Source: Acinetobacter calcoaceticus DSM 30006 = CIP 81.8 | Lineage (GTDB): Bacteria; Pseudomonadota; Gammaproteobacteria; Pseudomonadales; Moraxellaceae | Reading direction: 5' to 3' | Length of the DNA: 64,000 bases | Assembly (NCBI RefSeq): GCF_000368965.1 | Contig: NZ_KB849780.1 | Location: forward strand, 1,488,145-1,552,144 | In this document: in pieces, positions 30,855 to 40,672 of the stretch | How positions within the stretch are numbered: the first letter of the stretch is position 1 | How the letters are laid out: every line of letters begins with the position of its first letter | Translations under genes and position numbers: made by a program | Notes under the pieces: generated by a model | Databases searched by the model: none | The model's input: only the letters and a program-made list of their open reading frames with translations | What the model was told of the DNA's origin: nothing

Positions 30855-31760
30855 TTAACTGATATTTGCATGTTCCACCAAGAAATCTAGAAAGACTCTT
30901 ACACGTTTAGGAACGTATTTATCATGCCCGATCCAGACAGCATGAAATTCTTCAGAAGCATTAACATTCCAGTCTTCAAGAATTTTAGTTAACTGCTTTT
31001 GTTCTAGCGCTTTTCGAACTTGAAATTCATTGAGTTGTGCAATGCCTGCATCGGCAAGTGCTAACTGCAAAATCGCTTCCCCATGATTTACTCTTAAAAC
31101 CTGAGTAGGTACGAGCGTGATTTCTTGATTCTCTTTTTTAAATAACCATGTCTTATTCTGGCGCTGATAACTTACGTCTAAAAGTTGATGTTCAGATAGT
31201 TCATCTGGATGCTGTGGACAACCACACTGTGTAATATATGCAGGTGAGCAGACATAATGTTTATGAGTATTCCCCAATGAGCGAGCCACCAAATTTGAGC
31301 TTTTTAAAGGTCCTGTCCGAATCGCGACATCAATTCTTTGCTCAACTAAATTAATGACTTCATCACTTAAGTGAGCCTCTAATTCAATTTGTGGATAGCG
31401 CTGATTAAATAAAGAAATACACGGCAACAAAAAATGGGTCCAATATGAAAGACTGGTATGTATTCTTATTCGTCCTTTAGGTGTGTGATTTGCAGTAACA
31501 GATTGTTCGAGTTCATCTAGCTCACTGAGTATTTGAAGACCTTGCTCATAGAACTGACAGCCTTCACTTGTGAGCTGAAACTGGCGTGTTGAACGATTCA
31601 GTAACCGGACTCCTAGTCGTTTTTCGAGCCGAGCAATTAATTTACTGACAGCAGACGGCGTCATGTCGCATGCTCTCGCTACTGCTGAAAAACTTCCTAA
31701 TTCGACCACCCGAATAAAAATTGCCAACTCGCCAGATCGATTAATATCAAAACATGACAT
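30855..31760 (-). CDS. LysR-family transcriptional regulator
   Basis: A 301-residue LysR protein: helix-turn-helix IFIRVVELGSFSAVARACDM with TPSAVSKLIARLEKRLGVRL, then a CrgA-like effector domain (GRIRIHTSLSYWTHFLLPCI). It is divergent from the GDSL hydrolase gene 110 bases away and is the likely regulator of it. Confidence 0.92.
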   Translation of the reverse strand: MSCFDINRSGELAIFIRVVELGSFSAVARACDMTPSAVSKLIARLEKRLGVRLLNRSTRQFQLTSEGCQFYEQGLQILSELDELEQSVTANHTPKGRIRIHTSLSYWTHFLLPCISLFNQRYPQIELEAHLSDEVINLVEQRIDVAIRTGPLKSSNLVARSLGNTHKHYVCSPAYITQCGCPQHPDELSEHQLLDVSYQRQNKTWLFKKENQEITLVPTQVLRVNHGEAILQLALADAGIAQLNEFQVRKALEQKQLTKILEDWNVNASEEFHAVWIGHDKYVPKRVRVFLDFLVEHANIS

Positions 31761-31870
31761 AACGAAATCTATTTATGAATCTAATTCACAAATCTTATTC
31801 CGCTTAGACCGCTATAACAAGCCACTAGTTTGTTTCAAGATGACTCTAATTCGTTTTAAGGATTCATGAG

Positions 31871-33109
31871 ATGAAACTTTATAAATCTACCCTTTTCTCT
31901 TTAGTTTTATTGTCGACCGTAGCGCAAGCAGAAGTACAAAAAAACCAATGGATCACCAGTTGGTCAGCTAGTCCACAAAAGGTTTGGAATAAGGATTTTG
32001 TTTTTCCAACCCATATTCCAGAGCAAATATCCAATCAAACGATCAGACAAGTTAGTCAAATTAGTTTGGGTGGTGAAGCAGTTCGACTCGTTTTCACCAA
32101 TCAATATGGCGAACAACCGCTTTATATTGATAAAACCACCGTAGGCTTAGTTAATTCAAAAAGTCTAAAATCTAACAGTACTTACCCTGTTTATTTTTCT
32201 GGAAAACTTAAAGCACAAATTTTACCGGGTAAACAATTGATTAGTGACCCAATTCATCTCTCTGTTCCTGATCATGCACAGTTAATGGTAAATAGTTTTA
32301 TTCAAAAACCAACGACATTTAAAACTTTTCATTGGGATGCTAAACAAACCAGTTGGCTGATTACGGGTAACCAGACAGCAAATTTAAATACTCCTACCGA
32401 TGCTAAAACAACCACTGCAAGATTATTACTCTCTGCGATAGAGGTAAAACCAAAGCATAAAGCCCATGTTGTTGCAGTTATTGGAGACTCAATTACTGAT
32501 GGAGCAACTGCAACTCTAGATGCAAACACGAGATGGACCGACTTTTTAGCTAAGCGTTTATCGCCACATCAAGTAGCGGTGATTAATAGCGGAATTTCAG
32601 GAAATCGACTACTCACAGACGGTATGGGCGACAGTGCTTTAGAGCGCTTAAAAAAAGAAGTGTTTCAATATTCAGGTGTTAAAACATTAATTGTTCTGGT
32701 GGGCATTAATGATATTTCATGGCCGGGTACAGCTTTTGCTCCTAAACAAGAAATACCGTCTTTTGAAGCATTAACTCAAGGTTATAAACGTGTCGTAGAG
32801 GAAGCCCATAAGCAAGGCATTCAAGTGATTGGGGCAACCTTACCTCCATTTTCGGGTGCTTTACCCAATACCCCTTTAGATAACTACTACCAACCGAACA
32901 AAGATCAATTACGGAAAAAAATTAATGATTGGATAAGAACCAGTCAGACATTTGATGGAGTTCTTGATCTTGATCAAGGGTTAAAAGATTCAAAACATCC
33001 CGATCGATTAAACCCGATTTATGACTCAGGTGATCATTTACATCCAAATGATAAAGGTAATCAGCAAATGGCAAATCTGGTTCATTTAAAGCAGTTAATT
33101 AACAAATAA
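31871..33109 (+). CDS. Secreted SGNH/GDSL-family lipase or esterase
   Basis: A 412-residue exported hydrolase. A signal peptide (cleavage after AQA, residue 20) is followed by a beta-rich N-terminal part (QWITSWSASPQKVW, a typical opening of this GDSL subgroup). The catalytic blocks are block I VAVIGDSITDG with S207, block II NSGISGNRLL, block III VLVGINDI with its Asn, and block V SGDHLHPND with D388 and H391. It likely acts in the periplasm or outside on ester or acetyl groups of carbohydrates or lipids; the substrate is unknown. The gene is single and divergent from a LysR regulator. Confidence 0.92.
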   Translation: MKLYKSTLFSLVLLSTVAQAEVQKNQWITSWSASPQKVWNKDFVFPTHIPEQISNQTIRQVSQISLGGEAVRLVFTNQYGEQPLYIDKTTVGLVNSKSLKSNSTYPVYFSGKLKAQILPGKQLISDPIHLSVPDHAQLMVNSFIQKPTTFKTFHWDAKQTSWLITGNQTANLNTPTDAKTTTARLLLSAIEVKPKHKAHVVAVIGDSITDGATATLDANTRWTDFLAKRLSPHQVAVINSGISGNRLLTDGMGDSALERLKKEVFQYSGVKTLIVLVGINDISWPGTAFAPKQEIPSFEALTQGYKRVVEEAHKQGIQVIGATLPPFSGALPNTPLDNYYQPNKDQLRKKINDWIRTSQTFDGVLDLDQGLKDSKHPDRLNPIYDSGDHLHPNDKGNQQMANLVHLKQLINK

Positions 33110-33117
33110 AATTTCCA

Positions 33118-33149
33118 GATACAGGTAGGAATTTTTCCCTACCTGTATC
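33118..33149. terminator. Hairpin between convergent hydrolase and transporter genes
   Basis: Perfect 12-bp stem GATACAGGTAGG/CCTACCTGTATC with an 8-base loop. The T-run is poor on both sides but the position between convergent genes fits a terminator. Confidence 0.65.
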
Positions 33150-33157
33150 GATATCGA

Positions 33158-34513
33158 TTAGTTACCTTCTAATTCAGCGGTAAGTTTCGGTTCACTCGGC
33201 TGTTTTTCAACTGCATGTCGTCGAAGCATCATGACTGCTAAAAGAGCAAGAATTGCAGGAATTGCGATCATCACGAAATTCATCGTATGTGGCAATTCTA
33301 ATCCTAATAACATGCCCGTTAAGATTGGCCCAACAATTGCTCCAATTCGACCAACACCAGAAGCACAGCCGATGCCAGTAGAACGCACACTTAATGGATA
33401 ATATTGAGCAACGTAACTATAAAGAAGAATTGAGGTACCAATGGTTGCTGCTCCTGCAACAGTCACCAAACCATATAAGACATAGGCTGGTGAGTTAAAG
33501 CCTAAACCGACTAATGCCACAACACCCGCTAGCAGCATTGCCATAATTACAGGTTTTAAATGGAATTTATCAGAAAGAATGCCGCCACCAATTGAGCCGA
33601 TCATTGCGCCGACATTTAGGGCAAACAAGAATAAAATACTCTTTCCGAGTGAATACCCTGCGGCAAGCATGAGTTTTGGTAACCAGCTGCTTAAGGCATA
33701 CACCATAAGTAAGCACATAAAGAACACTAACCAGAACATGAGTGTATTGAAAGCGCGGCCTTGTTGAAATAATCCCTTTACAGAGCTGCCTGTTGGAACA
33801 TTATCGTCATTAAGCACTAACTGCGTATTGATCGTTAGGTTTTGTTCAGGTGAAATTTTTTGAATAATGCGCTGTGCTTGCTCAGTTTTACCAGTCTTAA
33901 CTAAAAAGGTTAAAGACTCAGGTAAAAACTTCCATATAACAGGCAACAAAAATAAAGGGATGCCTGCAATCAGGAACATGATTTGCCATCCCTGACTTTC
34001 AACCAAATAACTACCAATTAATGCTGAAAGAATCCCTCCAATCGCATAGCCACTAAACATGGTACCTACTAAGGTGCTGCGTATACGTTTGGGTGCATAT
34101 TCTGATGTGAGTGCAACTAAATTTGGCATTACCCCACCAATGCCTAATCCCGCTAAGAATCGAAGCACCCCAAACTCAAGTGGACTTGATGCAAAAGCAC
34201 CTAAAAAAGTAAAACCACTAAAAAGAGCGACACAAATTAAAATCACATTTTTACGGCCTATTTTGTCTGCCAAAGTTCCAAAGAACATTGCTCCAAACAT
34301 CATTCCGCATAGAGCCGTACTCGCTAACATCCCCGCCTGTACGGCCGTCAATGACCACTCTTGCATCAGCAAAGGTAGCACTACACCATAAATAACCAGA
34401 TCATAACCATCAAAGATAATAATTAATAAACACCAAAGTAAAATACTCCAGTGATAAGGTCTAAATTTGGCCTGATCAATAACTTCATTTACATTTAATT
34501 TAGATGTTGTCAT
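33158..34513 (-). CDS. MFS aromatic acid:H+ symporter (AAHS family, BenK/PcaK-like)
   Basis: A 451-residue, 12-helix symporter. Motifs of the AAHS group are the acidic TM1 motif FDGYDLVIYG, motif A GTLADKIGRKN and GLGIGGVMPNLVAL in TM4, with PESLTFLV after TM6. Relatives take up benzoate, 4-hydroxybenzoate, protocatechuate and similar acids. The strong ribosome site AAAGGAGGTGAG precedes the ATG. It follows a DcaP-like porin on the same strand by about 100 bases, so outer- and inner-membrane uptake are probably co-expressed. No aromatic degradation genes adjoin it, so the substrate is open. Confidence 0.92.
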   Translation of the reverse strand: MTTSKLNVNEVIDQAKFRPYHWSILLWCLLIIIFDGYDLVIYGVVLPLLMQEWSLTAVQAGMLASTALCGMMFGAMFFGTLADKIGRKNVILICVALFSGFTFLGAFASSPLEFGVLRFLAGLGIGGVMPNLVALTSEYAPKRIRSTLVGTMFSGYAIGGILSALIGSYLVESQGWQIMFLIAGIPLFLLPVIWKFLPESLTFLVKTGKTEQAQRIIQKISPEQNLTINTQLVLNDDNVPTGSSVKGLFQQGRAFNTLMFWLVFFMCLLMVYALSSWLPKLMLAAGYSLGKSILFLFALNVGAMIGSIGGGILSDKFHLKPVIMAMLLAGVVALVGLGFNSPAYVLYGLVTVAGAATIGTSILLYSYVAQYYPLSVRSTGIGCASGVGRIGAIVGPILTGMLLGLELPHTMNFVMIAIPAILALLAVMMLRRHAVEKQPSEPKLTAELEGN

Positions 34514-34612
34514 TTACTCACCTCCTTTGTGAGATAAATTCATATTCAATTTTTAAAACGACATATTGCACCCTAAAGAAAAAACAGATTATTCAAGGTT
34601 TTATTGAATTAA

Positions 34613-35887
34613 TTAAAAATCATAACTCGCCATCATGTTGAAGCGGTTATCAGTCCCGTTACGCCCATCAAAAGTTTCGCGTTCGCCATAAACATATTCG
34701 ACACCCAAAGTAATTGGTTTGTAAGGGTTATAAAGTGCATTCACCCAGCCCTGCCAAAGTTCTTTGTTTTGAGTTGTGCTAGTGCGTTGTAATTCAGCAA
34801 AACGGTTATCATCTTTGGCTTTCATATAGCCATAACCTAAGGTTGAACGAATTTGTGGCGTAAACTGATGGGTTATGCCCAATGAAACAGTGTCAAATTC
34901 ATTGCTATGCATATTGTTTTGATCATCTATTGCATAACCGCTGTTACTCCATAGTAGGAAACGTCCATCTCCTTTGACATGGTAATAATCAGCTTTGAGT
35001 AATGTATCTGGCGTAATCTGATATTTCCCCCCTAGGCCTACACCCCAAGCCACTTCTTCATCATTGTTGGTTCTCTTTTCAGCCACAAAACTACGACCTG
35101 ATAGCATCGAGCCATTTGTAAATTTATGATTTAAGCGCCCTACCAAAGCTGGTAAACGCATTTTGTTATCAGGGTCTGATGTAGCGGTATATTTCGGATC
35201 TTCAACCGATATTGCAAAGCTTGTATTTGCACTTAAGTTGTCGCTATAGCGAACCAGCGGTGATCTTAATAATGCTCCACCTACAAATGTGCCTGCATCA
35301 ATCGTTTCTGGGTAATATTCTGGTGCAATAAATGTCGACCACGTTTGACCGATAAGCCATTTATCAAAAGTTAAATAAGCATGGCGTATACGGAACTGAT
35401 CACGAGTGGCTGCCCCAAAGAAGTCCATTTCTAACTTTCCACCCACATCACCCACGGCTGTTGGGGTTTTAAAATTCAACCCAAAGCGTGTCACATTAAC
35501 TGTGCTGTGCAACTGATCTTTTTGTGCGCCCTCTTCAGGGGTATTTTCGAGTGGAACCCCACTAATGTTGTTATACATGGTGGATGCACCCTTCATTTGA
35601 TAAGAAGCATCTGCCCGTATATATCCATAGAGGTTAAATTCTGCACCAGATTTAGTTAACCCTTGCTGTATTGGCTGCGCAGCTTGAGGAGTTGCAGAAG
35701 TTGCTAGTTCCACTCGTCCTTGCGATAAAGATTTTTGAGCTTGTATATTTGCTTGTAGTTCTTTCACTTCTTGTCGAAGTTGTTCTATTTCAGGATCTGT
35801 TTGAGCTGCAAAGGCAGAAGACACAAACAGGGTCACAGAAACCGCCAATAGGCTTTTTTGAACCGTTGTATTTAAAGCATTTATCAT
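34613..35887 (-). CDS. DcaP-like outer-membrane porin
   Basis: A 424-residue porin. The start chosen gives a signal peptide MINALNTTVQKSLLAVSVTL with cleavage at AFA|AQ; AAAGGAAAG lies before it, whereas an in-frame upstream extension would bury the signal. After it comes a predicted coiled coil (EIEQLRQEVKELQANIQAQK), a hallmark of the DcaP family, and then a beta-barrel ending in ...MMASYDF with the terminal aromatic residue required for outer-membrane insertion. DcaP proteins form trimeric channels for negatively charged solutes such as dicarboxylates. It lies upstream of the AAHS symporter in an apparent operon. Confidence 0.92.
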   Translation of the reverse strand: MINALNTTVQKSLLAVSVTLFVSSAFAAQTDPEIEQLRQEVKELQANIQAQKSLSQGRVELATSATPQAAQPIQQGLTKSGAEFNLYGYIRADASYQMKGASTMYNNISGVPLENTPEEGAQKDQLHSTVNVTRFGLNFKTPTAVGDVGGKLEMDFFGAATRDQFRIRHAYLTFDKWLIGQTWSTFIAPEYYPETIDAGTFVGGALLRSPLVRYSDNLSANTSFAISVEDPKYTATSDPDNKMRLPALVGRLNHKFTNGSMLSGRSFVAEKRTNNDEEVAWGVGLGGKYQITPDTLLKADYYHVKGDGRFLLWSNSGYAIDDQNNMHSNEFDTVSLGITHQFTPQIRSTLGYGYMKAKDDNRFAELQRTSTTQNKELWQGWVNALYNPYKPITLGVEYVYGERETFDGRNGTDNRFNMMASYDF

Positions 35888-36163
35888 AAAACTTTCCTTT
35901 TTTTGATCTTTAAATAGACTTAAAGATCTCGACATCCCTTTTGTTATGTACCTATTTAGATAGGTCCTTGAAAATTTGACTTTCTTTCTCAAGAAAGACC
36001 TTCCGTCATATTTTTTAGACAAAACCTCCCTAAAGCGGCATTAGGGCCACTTTTTAATTTGTTTTACGTAAAGCGAGTTCTTCTATTTTTTTCAGTTTTC
36101 ATATTCTCTTCCTCATTGAGAATATTTGGGTGTTAAGACAACATTCCTATGTCTCTACTGACA

Positions 36164-36835
36164 TTATTTTTTTGCAATTAAACCCTGATAAGTCAGAACC
36201 TGTGCATAAGACTGTACGCTTTCAAAGCTACTCTTTTGCAAAAGTTTTATATAACCTTCGGTCGTCAGGCTGAAGAAGTCTTGAGCCATACGCTCTAGCA
36301 TTTTTTGGCATTGCTCCTCAGTTAAGCCTTGAGCCAAACATAAATAACGTAATGCTTGAAGCTGCTGAGGGTTTATACACGTCATTAAATCGTAGGTGAG
36401 CAAGACAGCATTTTCTTTTAAGCGATTATAAATATCTTTAAAGAACGCAGGTTTTATATCATCAGCAATAAAATGCGCCACAAGAATAGACAGTGCAGCA
36501 TCAAAGCAATTTTCAAGAGGCAAAGCTGAAGTTTCCCCATGTACAAAAGTCACTTGTGAAGATTTCCCTAAAAGTTCAACCTGTTCTTGGGCTTTTTGAA
36601 GCATCGTTAAAGATGGATCAACGGCTGTAAATTTCCAGTTCGGATGTCTTTTAAGTAAATATTCGAGTTCATAACCCGTGCCACATCCCACAATTAATAT
36701 GTGAGAGTTCGGTTTCAACACTGATTGCAAAATGGCATCCACCTGTTGATGGATCACTTCATAACCCGGAATTAATTTACGGATATGTTCATCATAACCA
36801 TCGACTATTTTTGGGCTATTAAAGTCTTTTGCCAT
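36164..36835 (-). CDS. Class I SAM-dependent methyltransferase
   Basis: A 223-residue Rossmann-fold methyltransferase. SAM-binding motif I is HILIVGCGTGYELEYL (about 45-60), motif II acidic residue in FTAVDPSLTM, and motif IV LSILVAHFI after ENCFDAA. The rest (NRLKENAVLLTYDLMTC) is typical of the UbiE-like branch. The methyl acceptor cannot be deduced. It follows the acyl-CoA synthetase gene by 73 bases on the same strand. Confidence 0.88.
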   Translation of the reverse strand: MAKDFNSPKIVDGYDEHIRKLIPGYEVIHQQVDAILQSVLKPNSHILIVGCGTGYELEYLLKRHPNWKFTAVDPSLTMLQKAQEQVELLGKSSQVTFVHGETSALPLENCFDAALSILVAHFIADDIKPAFFKDIYNRLKENAVLLTYDLMTCINPQQLQALRYLCLAQGLTEEQCQKMLERMAQDFFSLTTEGYIKLLQKSSFESVQSYAQVLTYQGLIAKK

Positions 36836-36908
36836 TTTGTTTTATCCTCTATTTAAACTGCCTTTCAATTTATAGTTTGCTGTACTTTGACTGGGCTTTT
36901 GGCTTTAT

Positions 36909-38603
36909 TTAATCAAAGACATTTCCTGTTAAATTAAGCTCAGCACGCATAATTTCTTGTAACTTAAACTTTTGGGCTTTCCCAGAAGCAGTCATTGGAA
37001 ATTCATTAAAGAATCGAACATAGCGCGGCACTTTATTATGGGAAATATGCTCTTTACAGAATTGACGAATGCTATTTTCATCAATTTGGTGGTGTTCATG
37101 CAAAATAATACATGCACAAAGTTCCTCACCATACCTTGCATCTGGCAAGCCTATCACCTGTACATCGCTCACATCGGGATGGGTATATAAAAAGTCTTCA
37201 ATTTCTTTAGGAAAGAGATTTTCACCACCACGAATCACGACATCTTTAATACGGCCTTTAATTTTAATAAAACCGTCTTGATCCATTTCTGCAATATCAC
37301 CCGTATGCATCCAGCCAGCCGCATCAATCACTTCACGGGTCTTTTCTTCTTCGCCCCAATAACCAGCCATGACTGAATAACCACGAACACATAGCTCGCC
37401 CAAAGTTCCTTGCTGAACAATCTGTCCTTCTAAATCGACAATTTTAATTTCAACATGAGGATGAACATGGCCAACTGTACTTACTCGCTTATCAATTGAA
37501 TCGTTTACCGAGCTTTGTACACTGACTGGCGAGGTTTCAGTCATGCCATAACAAATCGTGATTTCAGACATATGCATTCGGTCTATGACCCGTTGCATAA
37601 TTTCACGTGGACAAGGACTGCCTGCCATGATGCCCGTTCTTAAGCTCGACAGATCAAACTCATTAAATTGTTCATGTTCTAAAGTTGCAATAAACATGGT
37701 TGGTACGCCATATGCTGCCGTACAACGTTCTTGATGAATGGCTTTTAAAGTTTCTAAAGGATTAAATACGGCCGATGGATAGACCATCGTTGCCCCATGC
37801 GTAACACACGCTAAATTCCCCATCACCATACCGAAACAATGAAACAACGGCACAGAAATACAGACTTTATCTTGAGGTGTTAAACGAATACCTTCGCCAA
37901 CAAAGTAACCATTATTTAAAATATTATGGTGGGTCAACATAGTCCCTTTAGGGTTACCCGTTGTACCTGAGGTAAATTGGATATTAATGGTTTCATCAAA
38001 CTGATGTTGCTTGGTTAACTGTTTTAATTGTTCAAGCTGCTCAGAGTTTGGTGTTGTAACTAAATCACTAAAACGATGAATACCCGTATGTTGCTGGTCA
38101 TCAATTTTAATCACGAATTTTAAATGTGGCAGTCGCTCTGAACTGAGCACTTTATCAGGACTGTTGGTTAACTCAGGGGCAATTTTTGTGAGTAATTCTT
38201 GGTAATCGGTGGTTTTGAATTGAGAAGCAATAATCAATCCTTTGCATGAGACTTTATTCAACACATATTCAAGTTCATGGCTTTTATAAGCTGTATTTAG
38301 ATTAACTAAAATAATTCCTGCTTTAAAAGCTGCAAATTGGGTAACTGTCCATTCCACACAGTTTGGTGACCAGATGGCTAATCGGTCGCCTTTTTTTAAA
38401 CCCAATTTCAACAAGCTACAAGCAAAAGCATTTACTTCATCCTGTAAAGCTTTATAGGTTAACCGTCTGTTTTGATGAAAACTGACGATTGCTTCCTTTT
38501 CTGCATATTGCCGACAGGCCTGATCAAATTGTTCACCAATGGTCATACCCAATAAGGGCTGTGTGCTTGGTCCCGAGGCGTAGCTTAACCGTTCTTGTTG
38601 CAT
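36909..38603 (-). CDS. AMP-forming acyl-CoA synthetase
   Basis: A 564-residue ANL-superfamily ligase that activates a carboxylic acid to its CoA thioester through an acyl-adenylate. The P-loop is IQFTSGTTGNPKGTMLTHHN near residues 208-227, the mid motif YGMTETSPVS, the adenylate-binding MHTGDIAEMDQDGFIKIKGR and the C-terminal lysine motif in VPRYVRFFNEFPMTASGKAQ. It is minus-strand beside a TetR gene and opposite the liu operon; relatives in liu/atu loci activate isovalerate, medium-chain or acyclic terpenoid acids. Activation of a branched acid feeding the liu pathway is a reasonable inference. Confidence 0.93.
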   Translation of the reverse strand: MQQERLSYASGPSTQPLLGMTIGEQFDQACRQYAEKEAIVSFHQNRRLTYKALQDEVNAFACSLLKLGLKKGDRLAIWSPNCVEWTVTQFAAFKAGIILVNLNTAYKSHELEYVLNKVSCKGLIIASQFKTTDYQELLTKIAPELTNSPDKVLSSERLPHLKFVIKIDDQQHTGIHRFSDLVTTPNSEQLEQLKQLTKQHQFDETINIQFTSGTTGNPKGTMLTHHNILNNGYFVGEGIRLTPQDKVCISVPLFHCFGMVMGNLACVTHGATMVYPSAVFNPLETLKAIHQERCTAAYGVPTMFIATLEHEQFNEFDLSSLRTGIMAGSPCPREIMQRVIDRMHMSEITICYGMTETSPVSVQSSVNDSIDKRVSTVGHVHPHVEIKIVDLEGQIVQQGTLGELCVRGYSVMAGYWGEEEKTREVIDAAGWMHTGDIAEMDQDGFIKIKGRIKDVVIRGGENLFPKEIEDFLYTHPDVSDVQVIGLPDARYGEELCACIILHEHHQIDENSIRQFCKEHISHNKVPRYVRFFNEFPMTASGKAQKFKLQEIMRAELNLTGNVFD

Positions 38604-38713
38604 TGAATCATTCTCCTTGATTCTTTGTAATTCTCTTCGTACCTGATCTAATTGTTGTTACTGCAACTACTTTTCCAAACCGCCTACTTTGTAATGTTTA
38701 TCCTTTATATGCC

Positions 38714-39331
38714 CTATTTCTTCTGCACAGCATCCACACAAAAGTCAGCAATCTGTTTTGAAAAATAGTCTCTGTGTGCTTGATCAAACTTTGTATTTTG
38801 AGCTGGATCCAGGGGTTCAACGACCACATAGGTCATGGCACCAACAACACAAAGTGCTGCTGTATTTAAATCATCCAAGACAAACTCACCACTTGCATTT
38901 CCATCCGCAAGTATTTTTTTCATACTTTGTTTAATCAATTGCTTCACACGAAAACGCTCATGTTCAACCGTTGAATCGACGGGTTCAAACATGAGTGAAT
39001 ATGCAAGCTGGGGACTATTCAGTGCCCGTTTTACAAAGGTTGCCACAGCCTTATGTAATTTCTGCTTTGCCGATAAATCACTTTCGGTAATCGAATCGAT
39101 CACCAACAGTTCTGTGTTAATGGCCTCAGACAAAACTTCAATGAGCACTTGGCTTTTATTATCGAAGTAGCGATAAACCAGACCACTTGATACGCCCGCT
39201 TGCTCTGCAATTGTTTGTATTTGCGCGTCTTTAAATCCTCCCTCTGAAATTAACTTTCTGGCTGAACTCAAAATCGACTTACGATTTTGCTCCATCCTCT
39301 CTTGCATTAAAGATGATCGTTTATAGCTCAT
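38714..39331 (-). CDS. TetR-family repressor, likely of the liu operon
   Basis: A 205-residue TetR regulator with an N-terminal helix-turn-helix (RKSILSSARKLISEGGFKDA, IAEQAGVSSGLVYRYFDNKS) and a helical ligand-binding domain. It is divergent from liuA by 144 bases, and an inverted repeat lies in between. In Pseudomonas the liu genes are controlled by a MerR-type LiuR; here a TetR protein occupies that place. The acyl-CoA synthetase downstream on the same strand may be co-transcribed with it. Confidence 0.9.
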   Translation of the reverse strand: MSYKRSSLMQERMEQNRKSILSSARKLISEGGFKDAQIQTIAEQAGVSSGLVYRYFDNKSQVLIEVLSEAINTELLVIDSITESDLSAKQKLHKAVATFVKRALNSPQLAYSLMFEPVDSTVEHERFRVKQLIKQSMKKILADGNASGEFVLDDLNTAALCVVGAMTYVVVEPLDPAQNTKFDQAHRDYFSKQIADFCVDAVQKK

Positions 39332-39350
39332 AATTTATTCTCTAACAAAT

Positions 39351-39372
39351 AAAATGAATTGTAAATCATTTT
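39351..39372. promoter_or_regulatory. Candidate TetR operator for liu
   Basis: Inverted repeat AAAATGA-N8-TCATTTT in the spacer between the divergent TetR and liuA genes. The position and symmetry suit a TetR operator, but no binding data can be inferred from sequence alone. Confidence 0.45.
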
Positions 39373-39475
39373 ATGAATCTGTATTCACTTTTTTAAAAAA
39401 TCATTGTATGGTACATCTCAAATACCCACAAAATATTTTATGGACAACAAATATAACCAATAGGATGAAAATATC

Positions 39476-40648
39476 ATGAACCTCCGCAGCTTGAATTTCG
39501 GTCTAGATGAAACTTTAATTGCGCTTCAAGATTCAGTGGCCGCATTTTGTGCAAAGGAAATTGCACCAATTGCCCAACAAGTTGATCAAGACAACAAATT
39601 CCCTGCACATCTCTGGAAAAAATTCGGAGATATGGGCCTTTTAGGTATGACCGTTTCTGAAGAATATGGTGGTGCCAATATGGGTTATTTAGCTCATATT
39701 ATTGCCATGCAAGAAATTTCTCGTGCTTCGGCAGCCTTTGGCCTCTCTTATGGTGCTCATTCTAATTTATGTGTAAACCAAATTAACCGAAACGGTAACG
39801 AGCAGCAAAAGCAGAAATATTTACCTAAACTGATTTCTGGCGAATATGTAGGTGCCCTTGCGATGTCTGAACCAAATGCTGGTTCTGATGTGGTTAGCAT
39901 GAAATTACGTGCTGAGCAAAAAGGTGATCATTTCGTTTTAAATGGTTCAAAAATGTGGATCACCAACGGCGGTGATGCAGATGTACTTGTGGTTTATGCA
40001 AAAACTGACCCTAAAGCTGGTGCGAAAGGCATGACTGCTTTTTTAGTTGAAAAAGGCATGAAAGGCTTCAGTCACGGCAACCATTTAGACAAACTTGGTA
40101 TGCGTGGCTCTAACACTTACCCACTATTTTTTGACAATGTGGAAGTACCTGCTGAAAACGTACTGGGTGGTGTCGGTAACGGTACAAAAGTACTTATGAG
40201 TGGTTTGGACTATGAACGTGCAGTTTTAAGTGCCGGACCTTTAGGAATTATGGATGCCTGTTTAGATGTGGTGATTCCTTATTTACATCAACGCGAACAG
40301 TTTGGTCAGGCTTTAGGTGAATTCCAGCTCATGCAGGGCAAACTTGCCGATATGTATTCAACTTGGTTGGCATGCAAAGCACTCGTTTATGCGGTTGGTG
40401 CTGCTTGTGACAAAGCCGACCATGACCGCAGCCTACGTAAAGATGCTGCAAGTGCCATTTTATATTCTGCCGAAAAAGCCACATGGATGGCAGGCGAAGC
40501 AATCCAAACTCTAGGCGGCAACGGTTACATCAATGAATTCCCTGCTGGGCGTTTATGGCGTGATGCAAAACTTTATGAAATTGGTGCCGGAACTTCTGAA
40601 ATTCGCCGTATGCTCATTGGCCGCGAACTCTTCAATGAAACCAAATAA
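39476..40648 (+). CDS. liuA: Isovaleryl-CoA dehydrogenase
   Basis: A 390-residue flavin enzyme, the first step of leucine degradation after transamination and decarboxylation (isovaleryl-CoA to 3-methylcrotonyl-CoA). Family motifs are [15 protein letters not shown] and [11 protein letters not shown] near residues 130-170, and C-terminal [14 protein letters not shown]. The catalytic base is E247 in [14 protein letters not shown], an internal position that is specific to isovaleryl-CoA dehydrogenases. It heads a plus-strand operon with the MCC and HMG-CoA lyase genes; the TetR gene lies divergently upstream. Confidence 0.94.
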   Translation: MNLRSLNFGLDETLIALQDSVAAFCAKEIAPIAQQVDQDNKFPAHLWKKFGDMGLLGMTVSEEYGGANMGYLAHIIAMQEISRASAAFGLSYGAHSNLCVNQINRNGNEQQKQKYLPKLISGEYVGALAMSEPNAGSDVVSMKLRAEQKGDHFVLNGSKMWITNGGDADVLVVYAKTDPKAGAKGMTAFLVEKGMKGFSHGNHLDKLGMRGSNTYPLFFDNVEVPAENVLGGVGNGTKVLMSGLDYERAVLSAGPLGIMDACLDVVIPYLHQREQFGQALGEFQLMQGKLADMYSTWLACKALVYAVGAACDKADHDRSLRKDAASAILYSAEKATWMAGEAIQTLGGNGYINEFPAGRLWRDAKLYEIGAGTSEIRRMLIGRELFNETK

Positions 40649-40672
40649 TAATTATAAATAAGGACGCATCTT

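Noticed and set aside
34059..34391. Plus-strand 110-residue frame inside the AAHS transporter
   Set aside because: It lies wholly antisense to a well-supported membrane protein gene and has no recognisable features.
35888..36022. Extended porin N-terminus
   Set aside because: It would place 45 basic residues before the signal peptide; the ATG at 35887 has AAAGGAAAG and gives a normal signal sequence.
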